A stretch of DNA of 54,948 bases from an uncultured Luminiphilus sp. (GTDB lineage: Bacteria; Pseudomonadota; Gammaproteobacteria; Pseudomonadales; Halieaceae), in the NCBI GenBank assembly GCA_938084055.1, contig CALKDK010000015.1, positions 1 through 54,948 on the forward strand, in the 5' to 3' direction. The number at the start of each line of letters is the position of its first letter. Position 1 is the first letter of the stretch. Of the stretch, positions 45,225-54,764 are shown in pieces. The notes under the pieces were generated by a model. The model did not search any database, was not told the origin of the DNA, and worked only from the letters and a program-made list of their open reading frames with translations. Made by a program: the position numbers and the translations under genes.

Positions 45225-46528
45225 GCCAGCCGCTTACCGCTCGAGCAGCCGCTGCAAGAACCCTGGGCAGGGTGTGTCAGGGTGAGTCGCTAGCGCGGGC
45301 GCTTCCAGCGGGCCTGGAAGCCTCTCCATTGGAGCACAGACCGCTGATTCAGGAGTTGGTTTACGGCACGCTCCGGGAGTGGCAGCGGCTGGAAGGTATC
45401 GCCCAGCAGTTGCTGCGCAAACCACTACGGGGAAAAGATGCCGATATATTCAGCCTGATACTGCTGGGCATTCACCAGCTCTCGGGCCTGCAAACACCCC
45501 ACCACGTTGCCGTAGGAGAAACCGTGGAGGCCGGTCGCAGTCTTGGCAAGCCCTGGTCTGCCGGTCTCATCAACGGCTGCCTTCGCAACTACCAACGCGA
45601 TGTAGCGCGTCTGGAGTCCAGACTCACCGCCGCCCAGCAACAAGCATTGCCCGAATGGCTCTGGGGGGTACTCATCGAACAGTGGCCTGAACAGGCACTC
45701 GACATCGCTCGGGCCAGCCGCACCCACCCTCCGCTGACCCTCCGTATCAATTCGTCGCGGGTTGACCCCATGGCTTACCAGGCAACGCTGGCTGAAGCTG
45801 GCATAGCTGCGCGCATCAGTGATCACACTCCGACCGCCCTGACGCTTGAAAAACCCCGGTCCGTGGCAAAGATTCCAGGATTTCTCGAGGGGTTGAGCTC
45901 AGTGCAGGATGCGTCAGCACAGCTTTCGATGGCCTTGTTACAGCCCCGCGAGGGGGAATCCATACTCGACGCCTGCGCGGCACCCGGGGGGAAAACCTGC
46001 CACATTCTGGAGTGCGCGCCCGGCACAAGGGTGCTGGCTGCCGATATCAGTGAACAGCGCCTTGCCAGCCTGCGGGAGAATACCCAGCGCCTTGGGCTTG
46101 CTCCAGATATTGAGGTTTTAGATGCCACACGGGCGGGCGCACTGCTGGCGGGCCGCAAGTTTGATGCTGTGCTCGCCGATGTACCGTGCTCCGCAACGGG
46201 GGTGATCCGCCGGAATCCTGACATAAAAGTCACGCGCGTAATGGCAGACATTCACCAGTTTGCGGCCCAGCAGGTGAAGATTCTGTCCAGTCTTTGGTCG
46301 CTGGTTAAGCCCGGCGGTCGCCTGCTGTATGTAACGTGCTCCATCCTCGACGAGGAAAACGATCGGGTTATCGAGGCGGCATCTGCCGCGTTGCCCCGAT
46401 GCCGTATCGCTCAAATCGAAGCCCCAACAGGTATTGCCATGCGCTTTGGATTACAAGCCCTCCCCTCGGAAACGGGCGGCGACGGGCTGTATTTTGCCCT
46501 GCTCGTAAAAGACGCGGAGCGTGAATAA
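45221..46528 (+). CDS. rsmB: 16S rRNA (cytosine-967 C5) methyltransferase
   Basis: Methylates C967 of 16S rRNA. The 435-residue protein has an N-terminal NusB-like helical RNA-binding domain (about residues 5-135) and a Rossmann methyltransferase domain with ILDACAAPGGKTCHILE (SAM loop), DVPCSATGVIRRNPD and the catalytic Cys in YVTCSILDEEND. ATG at 45221 is fixed by the overlap with fmt. It ends the def-fmt-rsmB group, 85 bases before trkA. Confidence 0.96.
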   Translation: MSQPLTARAAAARTLGRVCQGESLARALPAGLEASPLEHRPLIQELVYGTLREWQRLEGIAQQLLRKPLRGKDADIFSLILLGIHQLSGLQTPHHVAVGETVEAGRSLGKPWSAGLINGCLRNYQRDVARLESRLTAAQQQALPEWLWGVLIEQWPEQALDIARASRTHPPLTLRINSSRVDPMAYQATLAEAGIAARISDHTPTALTLEKPRSVAKIPGFLEGLSSVQDASAQLSMALLQPREGESILDACAAPGGKTCHILECAPGTRVLAADISEQRLASLRENTQRLGLAPDIEVLDATRAGALLAGRKFDAVLADVPCSATGVIRRNPDIKVTRVMADIHQFAAQQVKILSSLWSLVKPGGRLLYVTCSILDEENDRVIEAASAALPRCRIAQIEAPTGIAMRFGLQALPSETGGDGLYFALLVKDAERE

Positions 46529-46561
46529 ATACCTAATGCGGTAAAAACACCATGAAAATCC

Positions 46562-46589
46562 GGTGCCGTCCGTTTAAGGTCGTGGCACC
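46562..46589. other. Inverted repeat between rsmB and trkA
   Basis: GGTGCC (46562-46567) and GGCACC (46584-46589) are perfect 6-base arms with a 16-base loop. No T-run follows, so it is not a standard intrinsic terminator. It could be a regulator site or a weak RNA hairpin just before the trkA ribosome binding region. A 6-base repeat can occur by chance. Confidence 0.2.
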
Positions 46590-46613
46590 TCCAAAGTAGA
46601 GGTCGGGCAACAC

Positions 46614-47990
46614 GTGAAAATTATTATTCTTGGCGCAGGACAGGTCGGGGGCACCCTGGCTGAGCAACTGGCCGATGAACAGAATGAAATCACTGTCGTC
46701 GACAGCCAGGCCACGACTTTGCGCGCGCTTCAGGAGCGGCTCGATATCCGCACGGTCCTAGGTGATGCTGCGCACCCCACCACACTGCTCAACGCAGGTG
46801 CCGAGAATGCTGACCTGCTGATAGCTGTCACCAACTCCGACGAAATCAACATGCTGGCCTGCCAGGTCGCTTTTACCCTCTATAAAACGCCCACCAAGAT
46901 CTCCAGAATCAGATCCTCCGACTATCTGGAGAGGGGCGAAGAACTATTTAAAAGCGGCGCAATACCCGTCGACGTCATCATCGGTCCTGAACAACTGGTA
47001 ACAAATAACATCGAGCAACTCATTGCCAATCCGGGATCTCTTCAGGTTCTGGACTTTGCCGAGGGCCGGATACAGCTGGTTGCCGTTCGCGCCATTGATG
47101 GCGGGCCCATTGTGGGTCGTCAGTTACAGGAAATCCGCAATCATATGCCCAACATCGATACGCGGGTCGCGGCCATCTTTCGGCAGGACTCCCCACCCAT
47201 CATTCCTGAAGGCCTCACCGTGGTCCAACCCAACGATGAAGTCTTCTTTATCGCCGCGCGGGAGAACATACGGGCCGTTGCGTCAGAACTCCGCACGATC
47301 GATGAACCATACCGTCGGGTAATGATTGCCGGCGGCGGAAATATTGGGGCCACCCTGGCGAGCCGGCTGGAACGGAACTATCAGGTCAAGGTTTTCGAAC
47401 TGTCCTACGACCGCTGCAGGGTGCTGTCTGAAATGCTGGAAGAAACCATTGTGCTGCATGGCAGTGCCAACGAGCCCTCATTGCTGCTCCAGGAAAATGT
47501 GGAGCACACCGATGTCTTTTGTGCGCTCACCAACAACGACGAATCCAACATCATGATGTCGATGTTGGCAAAACGATTAGGCGCAAAAAAAGTCATCACG
47601 CTGATTACCAACGCGGCCTATGCGGATCTTGTGGGAGAAGAGATCGACATCGCCATCTCCCCTCAGCAGATCACGATAGGCAGCCTCCTAACCCATGTTC
47701 GTAGAGGCGACATTAGTAACGTGCATTCTCTGCGCCGAGGCGCGGCCGAGGCCATCGAGCTTATCGCCCATGGGGACGCCCGGTCGTCCAAGGTTATTGG
47801 TCGGCGTCTCGACGAGATAGACCTGCCCCAGGGTGTGACGGTGGGCGCCATCCTGCGCGGTAGTGACGTGGTGATCGCCCATAGCCACATCACCGTAGAG
47901 CCCAACGACCATGTCATTCTTTTCCTGACCGACCGTCCCCGTATTGCCGAGGTTGAACGGCTCTTTGCTCCGGGTTTCGGGTTCTTCTGA
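46614..47990 (+). CDS. trkA: Trk system potassium uptake regulator TrkA
   Basis: Cytosolic NAD(H)-binding gating protein of the Trk potassium transporter. The 458-residue product is a tandem repeat of RCK_N plus RCK_C: first Rossmann motif IIILGAGQVGGTLAEQL with VVDSQ at residues 2-30, then a second MIAGGGNIGATLASRLE near residue 235. Both TrkA-C parts follow. Start is GTG at 46614 with GAGG about 11 bases upstream. Its stop overlaps the trkH start (TGATG), so regulator and channel are made together. Confidence 0.97.
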   Translation: MKIIILGAGQVGGTLAEQLADEQNEITVVDSQATTLRALQERLDIRTVLGDAAHPTTLLNAGAENADLLIAVTNSDEINMLACQVAFTLYKTPTKISRIRSSDYLERGEELFKSGAIPVDVIIGPEQLVTNNIEQLIANPGSLQVLDFAEGRIQLVAVRAIDGGPIVGRQLQEIRNHMPNIDTRVAAIFRQDSPPIIPEGLTVVQPNDEVFFIAARENIRAVASELRTIDEPYRRVMIAGGGNIGATLASRLERNYQVKVFELSYDRCRVLSEMLEETIVLHGSANEPSLLLQENVEHTDVFCALTNNDESNIMMSMLAKRLGAKKVITLITNAAYADLVGEEIDIAISPQQITIGSLLTHVRRGDISNVHSLRRGAAEAIELIAHGDARSSKVIGRRLDEIDLPQGVTVGAILRGSDVVIAHSHITVEPNDHVILFLTDRPRIAEVERLFAPGFGFF

Positions 47991-49438
47991 TGCACCTGCC
48001 GGTGTCTCTCCGCATTACGGGGGTCCTGCTGATGCTGTTCAGTACAGCCATGTTGCCCCCCATGCTGCTGGGCCTTCTTGACAACGATGGCTCGGCCCAT
48101 GCCTTTGCCATAGCGTTTGGGATCAACATTCTGGCAGGGCTCGCACTGTGGCTTCCCACCCGCAACGCTCGGCGCGACCTGCGCATCCGAGACGGATTCC
48201 TGGTCACCGCCTTGTTCTGGATTGTCCTCGGCACATTCGGTGCCATACCCTTCTTCACCAGCTCGGCTCTACCGCTATCCCTTGCCGAAGCACTCTTTGA
48301 ATCGGTTTCTGGACTGACGACGACAGGCGCCACTGTGATCGCCGGCCTGGACGACTTACCGCGATCGCTGCTCCTTTACCGACAGCAACTGCAGTGGCTG
48401 GGTGGCATCGGGATCATTGTCTTGGCAGTGGCCATCCTGCCCATGCTGGGTATCGGCGGGATGCAGCTTTACCGGGCTGAAAGCACCGGTCCGGCCAAGG
48501 ACCGTAAATTAACCCCGCGAATTACCGGTACAGCCAAAGCTCTATTCGGCATCTATTTGGGACTCACCACCCTGTGTGCTGGCGCCTACTGGCTTGCCGG
48601 AATGACACTCTTCGACGCTGTTTGCCACGCCTTTTCCACAGTTGCAATCGGTGGTTTTTCGACCCACGACGCCAGTATGGGGTTCTTCCAGAACGACATC
48701 ATCCTGCTTATATGTACCTTTTTCATGGTGGTCTCAGCCATCAATTTTGGCCTTCACTTCATCGCCCTGCAGCGGCAGAGCCTGGAAATTTACCGGCGTG
48801 ATTCCGAAACCGTATTTTTTTGTAGTGTCATCGGCATAGCGATGGTGGTTACCTGCGCCACCCTCCTTATCACCCAGACACTCTCACCTGCCGAGGGGCT
48901 CATCCACGGCATGTTCCAGACGGTATCCATCGCGACAACCACGGGATTCACCACGCAGGATTTTGCTCTTTGGCCGCATTTCTTGCCCGTCATGCTGCTC
49001 ATCCTGTCTTTTATGGGCGGTTGTGCTGGCTCAACGGGTGGCGGGCTGAAGGCCATGCGTCTGCTGCTGATTTTTCGCCAGGGTATGCGGGAGCTCAAAC
49101 AACTGCTGCATCCCAATGCCATTATTCCGCTGAAATTGGATGCCCGCCGGGTAGAGCCATCAGTGGTCAGTGCGGTCTGGAGTTTCTACGCGGTGTATAT
49201 GGTTTGCCTGGTCACCATCATGCTGCTCATGCTGGCCACAGGTCTGGATTTTACGTCTGCATTTTCGGCCACGACGGCAGCTATGAATAACCTCGGCCCA
49301 GGTTTGGGTAGCGTTGCCAATAACTATGGCATGGTCAGCGAGGTGGGCAAAGTCATCCTCTGTGTGGCCATGTTGCTTGGCCGCCTTGAGGTCTTCACCC
49401 TGCTGGTGCTGTTCACCCCCGCGTTCTGGCGACCCTGA
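47990..49438 (+). CDS. trkH: Trk potassium uptake membrane subunit TrkH
   Basis: Ion-conducting subunit of the Trk system. The 482-residue membrane protein has about ten to twelve hydrophobic segments with four selectivity-filter-type loops, seen as SGLTTTGATV, TVAIGGFSTHD, TVSIATTTGFTTQD and the last ATTAAMNNLGPGLG. An NGG-like GGCAGSTGGGLKAMRLL lies in the middle gate region. Together with TrkA it takes up potassium for turgor and pH control. It ends three bases from the opposing djlA stop codon. Confidence 0.96.
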   Translation: MHLPVSLRITGVLLMLFSTAMLPPMLLGLLDNDGSAHAFAIAFGINILAGLALWLPTRNARRDLRIRDGFLVTALFWIVLGTFGAIPFFTSSALPLSLAEALFESVSGLTTTGATVIAGLDDLPRSLLLYRQQLQWLGGIGIIVLAVAILPMLGIGGMQLYRAESTGPAKDRKLTPRITGTAKALFGIYLGLTTLCAGAYWLAGMTLFDAVCHAFSTVAIGGFSTHDASMGFFQNDIILLICTFFMVVSAINFGLHFIALQRQSLEIYRRDSETVFFCSVIGIAMVVTCATLLITQTLSPAEGLIHGMFQTVSIATTTGFTTQDFALWPHFLPVMLLILSFMGGCAGSTGGGLKAMRLLLIFRQGMRELKQLLHPNAIIPLKLDARRVEPSVVSAVWSFYAVYMVCLVTIMLLMLATGLDFTSAFSATTAAMNNLGPGLGSVANNYGMVSEVGKVILCVAMLLGRLEVFTLLVLFTPAFWRP

Positions 49439-49441
49439 CCG

Positions 49442-50242
49442 TTAACGCAGTCCGCGGGCAGACTTGATCACCTCGTAAGCTGTAGATATTTCCTGGGACC
49501 GCTCAGTTGCCAGCCGCACCATCTCATCGGGAACGCCCCTGGCAATAAGCTTGTCCGGGTGATTTTCACTCATTAGCCGGCGATAACTCTTTTTTATCCC
49601 CTCATCCGTATCACTCGCATTAACGCCAAGCGCCTGATAGGCGTCAGCCAGCCGGTCCCTGGCTGGCATATCACCCGCGCGACCACCCGTGTGGAACCGT
49701 GCCTGGGCCATCAGCATCGCGACCAGGCGGTCGACATCCTGGATCGGCATACCAAGCAAACCGGCGATGTGGTGCAGGGCGCTGCGCTCAACGGCATCAA
49801 GCTCACCATCAGCCAGTGCCATGGTCGCGAGAAACGCAAACAAAGTCTGCTGCACCTGTCGCCGGGGCCCAACGCGCCCGGCAAAGGCTGCCACCGTGGA
49901 TGATGGGTCAAATCCAGGCTCGGCACCCCTGCGAAATTGCTGAATCGCGGCCTGGCGCTGGGCTGGGTTCAGCCTGAGCTGTTGAAATAGCGCCTCCGCC
50001 TGCGCGATCTCCGCCTCACTGACACGCCCATCAGATTTTGCTATGTAACCCAGCAGCGTAAAGGTCGTATCAAAAAACTGTTTCTGTACGCGCGCCAGAT
50101 TTTCCGGGCTCGCTGCCTGCAAAGCCTGCCATAGACCACGGTCAAAGGCGTGTCCAATCGCAAGGCCAAACAACAGCCCCACGATGCCAAGGGTGACAAA
50201 GCCAATGAGGCCCGCGATGACCTTTCCGGCAATCTTATTCAA
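49442..50242 (-). CDS. djlA: Membrane-anchored co-chaperone DjlA
   Basis: J-domain protein that stimulates DnaK at the inner membrane. The 266-residue product has a glycine-rich N-terminal transmembrane helix (about residues 8-30), a TerB-like helical domain (about 50-175; LLGYIAKSDGRVSEAEI and LADGELDAVER), and a C-terminal J domain (about 200-265) with the essential HPD in SENHPDKLI. Start is TTG at 50242 with GGAG eight bases upstream. It follows the acyltransferase gene by five bases on the same strand. Confidence 0.93.
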   Translation of the reverse strand: MNKIAGKVIAGLIGFVTLGIVGLLFGLAIGHAFDRGLWQALQAASPENLARVQKQFFDTTFTLLGYIAKSDGRVSEAEIAQAEALFQQLRLNPAQRQAAIQQFRRGAEPGFDPSSTVAAFAGRVGPRRQVQQTLFAFLATMALADGELDAVERSALHHIAGLLGMPIQDVDRLVAMLMAQARFHTGGRAGDMPARDRLADAYQALGVNASDTDEGIKKSYRRLMSENHPDKLIARGVPDEMVRLATERSQEISTAYEVIKSARGLR

Positions 50243-50247
50243 CGCCG

Positions 50248-51225
50248 CTACTCCGGTTTAATCTCAAAACGAGACCTGGGCAACTTCAGGTCCCGGTAGT
50301 GATCCCTATCGCCATCAGGTCGGCAGCGAAAGCGCTTGTAGGACCACTGGTACTGGGTGTCGTGCCCTCGTACAAGGTCTGCAACGGCATTATTCATCGC
50401 CGATAATGCTCGTGTTTCATCATCATCATAGACCCCGTCGGGTGCGGGCAGGTAACAGACCCGGAACCCCCTGCCGCTCCGAAAAGCCACGCCCATAAAG
50501 GCTCGCGCCCGGGACCGCCGGATCAAATTGCAAGCGAGGCTCGCCGTGCCACAAGTCACTCCCATAAAGGGCACATTAAGGCCACCAGCCGAGGCATCGG
50601 GCACCTGATCCGGCAGGATGCCTGAAATCCCGCCCTTGCGCACACATCGAACCAGCGCGGCAAGCCCACGTGGGTCGGTGGGAACAAGGCGACCGCCACT
50701 GCGCTCCCGGGCTTGTTGGATAATAGGTCCGAGGCCTGGAATTTTTGGCGGCTCAAACAACGCCACAGTGTCACCGAGGGTGGCGAGGTGCAGACCCAAC
50801 ACCTCCCAGTTGCCCAGATGTGGCGCAAGTATAATGACCCCTCGGCCCTCTGCGAGGGCATCAAGAACCTGATCTGATCCCTCGCTGCTGTCTATCAGGG
50901 ATTCGGTATGCCGCCACGGTGCATGCCAGACATGACCCATCTCGGCTGCCAGCGCACCCGTCTCCTCCAGGCTTTTACGAACCAGTGTCTCCTGGGCTGC
51001 GGGGTCCAGTTCAGGGTAGGCAAGGGCTATGTTGCGCTCAGTAACCCGTCGGCTGCGCCCGTCGGAGCGGTACAGGAGACGTCCAAGCCAACGCCCGACC
51101 GACCTTGCCCAGTGGATGGGCAGGTGATAACTGCACCACAGCGCCCCACGCAGCAGGGGCGGTACTAATAGGTTACGCAGCTTCTGTGACTTCGAAGGGG
51201 ACAATGCTGACATCTCTTGATCCAT
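50248..51225 (-). CDS. LpxL/HtrB-type lysophospholipid acyltransferase
   Basis: Inner membrane acyltransferase of the lipid A (late) acyltransferase family. The 325-residue protein has a hydrophobic N-terminal segment, then the catalytic HX4E motif [11 protein letters not shown] near residue 135, [19 protein letters not shown] and [15 protein letters not shown] near the C-terminus, where lipid A enzymes read QWQWTYKRF-like. These support transfer of a secondary acyl chain to lipid A or a related lipid. ATG at 51225 (MDQEMSAL) or 51213. It diverges from glyQ. Its position near glyQS matches an LpxL-type gene in Pseudomonas. Confidence 0.9.
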   Translation of the reverse strand: MDQEMSALSPSKSQKLRNLLVPPLLRGALWCSYHLPIHWARSVGRWLGRLLYRSDGRSRRVTERNIALAYPELDPAAQETLVRKSLEETGALAAEMGHVWHAPWRHTESLIDSSEGSDQVLDALAEGRGVIILAPHLGNWEVLGLHLATLGDTVALFEPPKIPGLGPIIQQARERSGGRLVPTDPRGLAALVRCVRKGGISGILPDQVPDASAGGLNVPFMGVTCGTASLACNLIRRSRARAFMGVAFRSGRGFRVCYLPAPDGVYDDDETRALSAMNNAVADLVRGHDTQYQWSYKRFRCRPDGDRDHYRDLKLPRSRFEIKPE

Positions 51226-51254
51226 CACGCATATTATGCCTGTCCTATCGCAGG

Positions 51255-51260
51255 TATAAT
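51255..51260 (+). promoter_or_regulatory. Candidate -10 box of glyQS
   Basis: A perfect TATAAT is 30 bases before the glyQ start, within CAGGTATAATCAACC. A start near 51267 leaves a leader of about 24 bases. The -35 at 16-18 bases is only AT-rich. It lies in the 65-base gap between the divergent acyltransferase and glyQ genes. Confidence 0.4.
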
Positions 51261-51290
51261 CAACCCGCAACTTACTTATCGGACCCAACA

Positions 51291-52214
51291 GTGATCCCCG
51301 AAACCTTCCAAGATCTGATTCTGCGGCTGCAGAGCTTCTGGGGCAGCCACGGCTGCGTTGTCCTACAACCGCTGGATATGGAGGTGGGCGCAGGCACATT
51401 TCACCCGGCGACCTTTCTCAGGGCGGTGGGTCCAGAAAATTGGAATGCGGCCTATGTCCAGCCCAGCCGACGCCCCGCTGATGGTCGCTACGGCGAAAAC
51501 CCCAACAGGCTGCAGCACTACTATCAGTTCCAGGTCGTCATGAAGCCCAGTCCGCCCAACTTTCAGGAGCTCTACCTCGCAAGTCTTGAGGATCTGGGTC
51601 TGGATTCCCTTGAGCACGATATACGTTTTGTAGAGGATAACTGGGAATCTCCGACGTTGGGTGCCTGGGGGTTGGGATGGGAGGTTTGGCTCAATGGCAT
51701 GGAGGTCTCCCAGTTCACCTACTTTCAGCAGGCCGGGGGGCTCGAGTGCTTTCCTGTAACCGGGGAGATCACCTATGGACTTGAACGTATTGCCATGTAT
51801 CTCCAGGACGTGCCATCGGTTTACGATCTGGTTTGGGCGCAAACGCCCGCCGGGCCGGTGACCTACGGCGATGTTTTCCACCAAAATGAAGTGGAAATGT
51901 CGACCTACAACTTCAAAGAGGCCGACACCGATGCGCTTTTTTCAGCCTTCGATTTTTGTGAGCACGAAGCCCTTCGACTGGTGGCGTGCAAACTACCCTT
52001 ACCCGCGTACGAGCAGGTAATGAAAGCGTCCCATGCCTTTAATTTGCTGGATGCGCGCCACGCCATCGGCGTAACGGAGCGCCAACGTTACATACTTCGA
52101 GTCCGAAGTCTGGCCAAGGCGGCGGCCCAGGGCTACTACGAGTCTCGTGCGGCACTGGGCTTTCCACAGGCCGACCCCGACCTCCGCCAACGGGCGCTGG
52201 AATCCCAGCCATGA
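51291..52214 (+). CDS. glyQ: Glycyl-tRNA synthetase alpha subunit
   Basis: Catalytic subunit of the bacterial alpha2beta2 GlyRS. The 307-residue protein starts [18 protein letters not shown] and contains the class II signatures [19 protein letters not shown] and [20 protein letters not shown] in part, plus FQVVMKPSP and [15 protein letters not shown]. Start is GTG at 51291; longer readings run through the promoter and the divergent gene. Its stop overlaps the glyS start as ATGA. Confidence 0.97.
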   Translation: MIPETFQDLILRLQSFWGSHGCVVLQPLDMEVGAGTFHPATFLRAVGPENWNAAYVQPSRRPADGRYGENPNRLQHYYQFQVVMKPSPPNFQELYLASLEDLGLDSLEHDIRFVEDNWESPTLGAWGLGWEVWLNGMEVSQFTYFQQAGGLECFPVTGEITYGLERIAMYLQDVPSVYDLVWAQTPAGPVTYGDVFHQNEVEMSTYNFKEADTDALFSAFDFCEHEALRLVACKLPLPAYEQVMKASHAFNLLDARHAIGVTERQRYILRVRSLAKAAAQGYYESRAALGFPQADPDLRQRALESQP

Positions 52215-54295
52215 ATACACAAACGACAGAGCTGTTGTTCGAACTGGGCACAGAGGAGTTACCTGCAGGATCATTGCTGGCCATGGCAGAAGCGCTGCAA
52301 CGGGCCGTCATCGAGGGCCTCGGGCATTACGGGCTGGTCTTCGGCAGCTCGCAGCTGTTCGCTACGCCACGGCGCCTGGCCGTTCTGGTCAATGAGCTGG
52401 CATTGGAAGCGCCTGAAAAAAACGTAGAGGCACTGGGGCCACCTGTGACCGCAGCTCGGGATGCGAACGGAGAATGGACCGCAGCTGCGCTCGGTTTTGC
52501 GCGCAAACACGGTGTCGAAGTCGAGACACTGATAGCGCTGCCAACACCGAAGGGAGAGCGACTCGGCTTGCGCCGGACCGAAGCAGGGGCAAGGGCGGCG
52601 GGGGTGTTGCCCGAGATCCTGACAACGGCGGTGGCAAAAATTCCAGTCAGCAAGCGTATGCGCTGGGGTCGAGCTCACCATGAATTCCTGAGGCCCGTCC
52701 AGTGGGTGGTGGCCCTGTTGGGTGACCAGGTGCTGCCGGTTAGCCTGATGGGCGTGGCTTCAGGTCGTGAAACCCGGGGTCATCGCTTCCATCACCCCCA
52801 GCCCATTGGCCTCGCCCAGGCGGCTGGTTATGAAAGGACGCTAAAAGAAGCTTACGTGGTCGCTGACTTCGCAGCCCGTCGTGACAGCATCAAGTCCCAG
52901 GTCAGCGCTGCGGCAAGCGCCGCGGGTGCGCAAGCCGTCATTGATGAAGCCCTGCTCGATGAGGTAACCGGGCTCGTGGAATGGCCGGTCGCCCTGTGCG
53001 GCAGTTTCGATCCCGCCTTTCTTGAGGTGCCAGCCGCCGCCGTCATTTCCTCCATGAAGGAACACCAAAAATACTTCCACCTGGTCAATGCCGAAGGTGC
53101 GTTACTCCCACTCTTTATCACGGTTGCCAACCTCGAGAGCCACCGCCCGGAAACGATTATCGCGGGCAACGAGAAGGTCATCAGACCTCGCCTGGGTGAC
53201 GCCGCTTTCTTTTTTGAGAGCGACAAGGCAACGCCTCTTGCAGAACGTGCCGAGCAATTGGAAGGCGTCGTTTTCCAGCAAAAGCTGGGCAGCCTGGCAG
53301 ACAAAACCCGACGCACTGTCGCACTGGCCGGCTGGCTGGCCAACCATCTGGGGGCTGACGCCGAAGTTACAGAGCGCGCCGCTTTTCTGGCCAAGTGTGA
53401 CTTGGTGTCTGATATGGTTATTGAATTTCCAGACCTTCAAGGAATAGCGGGCGCTTACTACGCACGTCACGATAAGGAGCCTGAGGGGGTGGTTACCGCG
53501 GTTGAACAACATTACTGGCCACGCTTTGCTGGTGACGCGCTGCCCAACAGCCCGGAAGCAGCCGCGGTAGCCCTCGCGGACCGTATGGATACCCTGATCG
53601 GCATTTTTGGTATTGGCCAACCGCCGACAGGCTCCAAGGACCCCTTTGCACTTCGCCGGGCATCACTCGCCGTGATTCGCATTCTAATGGAGCTCGGTAC
53701 CGACCTCGACCTCACACAATTTTCACAGCAAGCTAGTAAAGGGTTTGATGACGGCATACTGGGTGACGATGCGGCCCGGGCAGTCACCGACTACGCCATG
53801 GACAGGTTTAGGGCATGGTATGAGGATCAGGGTGTTCCGGTTGCGGTGCTGCAGGCGGTTATAGCGACCGGTGTCACCTGCCCAGCAGAGGTCGACCAAC
53901 GGGTAGTCGCGCTGCAGTCTTTTGTTGGAACTGATGCGGCCATCGCCCTTGCCGCAGCCAACAAACGAGTGGCCAATATTCTGGCCAAGTCCGATGCCAT
54001 GCCTACCGGCACGCCAGACCCCGATCTTTTTGAAGAGCCCGCCGAGCAGCAGCTTCACAACAGCCTCACCGCCATAGAGGACAGTGTGGTTGCAGCCATT
54101 AAGGAGAGGCGGTTTGGTGAGGCACTCGCGCAACTTGCCACTCTCCAGATCCCTGTCGATACATTTTTTGAGCAGGTAATGGTCAATTCTGAAAACGCGG
54201 CTGTCAGGGATAATCGCCATGAACTACTGGCCGCACTGCGCAATGTGTTCACAGGCGTGGCTGATTTCGCCCTGCTGGGCGGCACAGGAAAATAA
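52211..54295 (+). CDS. glyS: Glycyl-tRNA synthetase beta subunit
   Basis: tRNA-recognition subunit of GlyRS. The 694-residue product begins [15 protein letters not shown], followed by [21 protein letters not shown] and [12 protein letters not shown]. The central HD-type region includes [14 protein letters not shown] and [29 protein letters not shown] in part, and the C-terminal part is the DALR-like anticodon-binding domain. Length is normal. It is coupled to glyQ by a four-base overlap and is followed by the longest gene-free stretch of the window. Confidence 0.97.
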   Translation: MNTQTTELLFELGTEELPAGSLLAMAEALQRAVIEGLGHYGLVFGSSQLFATPRRLAVLVNELALEAPEKNVEALGPPVTAARDANGEWTAAALGFARKHGVEVETLIALPTPKGERLGLRRTEAGARAAGVLPEILTTAVAKIPVSKRMRWGRAHHEFLRPVQWVVALLGDQVLPVSLMGVASGRETRGHRFHHPQPIGLAQAAGYERTLKEAYVVADFAARRDSIKSQVSAAASAAGAQAVIDEALLDEVTGLVEWPVALCGSFDPAFLEVPAAAVISSMKEHQKYFHLVNAEGALLPLFITVANLESHRPETIIAGNEKVIRPRLGDAAFFFESDKATPLAERAEQLEGVVFQQKLGSLADKTRRTVALAGWLANHLGADAEVTERAAFLAKCDLVSDMVIEFPDLQGIAGAYYARHDKEPEGVVTAVEQHYWPRFAGDALPNSPEAAAVALADRMDTLIGIFGIGQPPTGSKDPFALRRASLAVIRILMELGTDLDLTQFSQQASKGFDDGILGDDAARAVTDYAMDRFRAWYEDQGVPVAVLQAVIATGVTCPAEVDQRVVALQSFVGTDAAIALAAANKRVANILAKSDAMPTGTPDPDLFEEPAEQQLHNSLTAIEDSVVAAIKERRFGEALAQLATLQIPVDTFFEQVMVNSENAAVRDNRHELLAALRNVFTGVADFALLGGTGK

Positions 54296-54764
54296 GTCGC
54301 GTCAGGGAGCTTGTTGATTCTCCTGCTGGAATTCTACGCGTCTAGTACCCTTTGACCCCGAGCCGTATCGGCCCACCGGTGCAATGGGGTGAGCTCATTA
54401 CCCTCCCAGAGTGGCTCCGCTACCCTCGCTATGAGAGTGAACGGGGCCTGGAACAAAGTACAACTTCAACACCCGGTTCCCACCCGCTCCGCTTTCATAT
54501 TCGCCTCTGGTGATCGCAGCAATGATCCAGCGTCGGAGGATGCCCGCTAAAGGATAGGCCTTAGGGCGTTGACGCACTCTACATTAAAGGACCACACCGC
54601 CTGTTTATTCACCAGCGAGCGTTGTTGATGAATAAATTACCATCGCCACATAAAACAATTATCAGGACCTGTACTCGCTGTTAGGCGAAAGCGGGCTTTT
54701 CGGGTGCCACTTTCATTGATCCTCAGAAGGTTGTACGCAACACGGGATTCAACACTCTCGCTAT
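54296..54764. other. 469-base gene-free region between glyS and gyrB
   Basis: No open reading frame of useful length, tRNA or CRISPR is seen. The two flanking genes converge here. There is an imperfect stem with CTGG..ATC / GATCCAG arms at about 54506-54530, flanked by CCTC and GAGG, and a CGAAAG-CGGG-CTTTTCG pattern at 54684-54701 without a T-run. The part from about 54610 to 54665 is AT-rich. I cannot assign a function. Confidence 0.4.

Noticed and set aside
54684..54701. CGAAAG-CGGG-CTTTTCG as terminator of gyrB or glyS
   Set aside because: Bulged short stem, no T-run on either strand.
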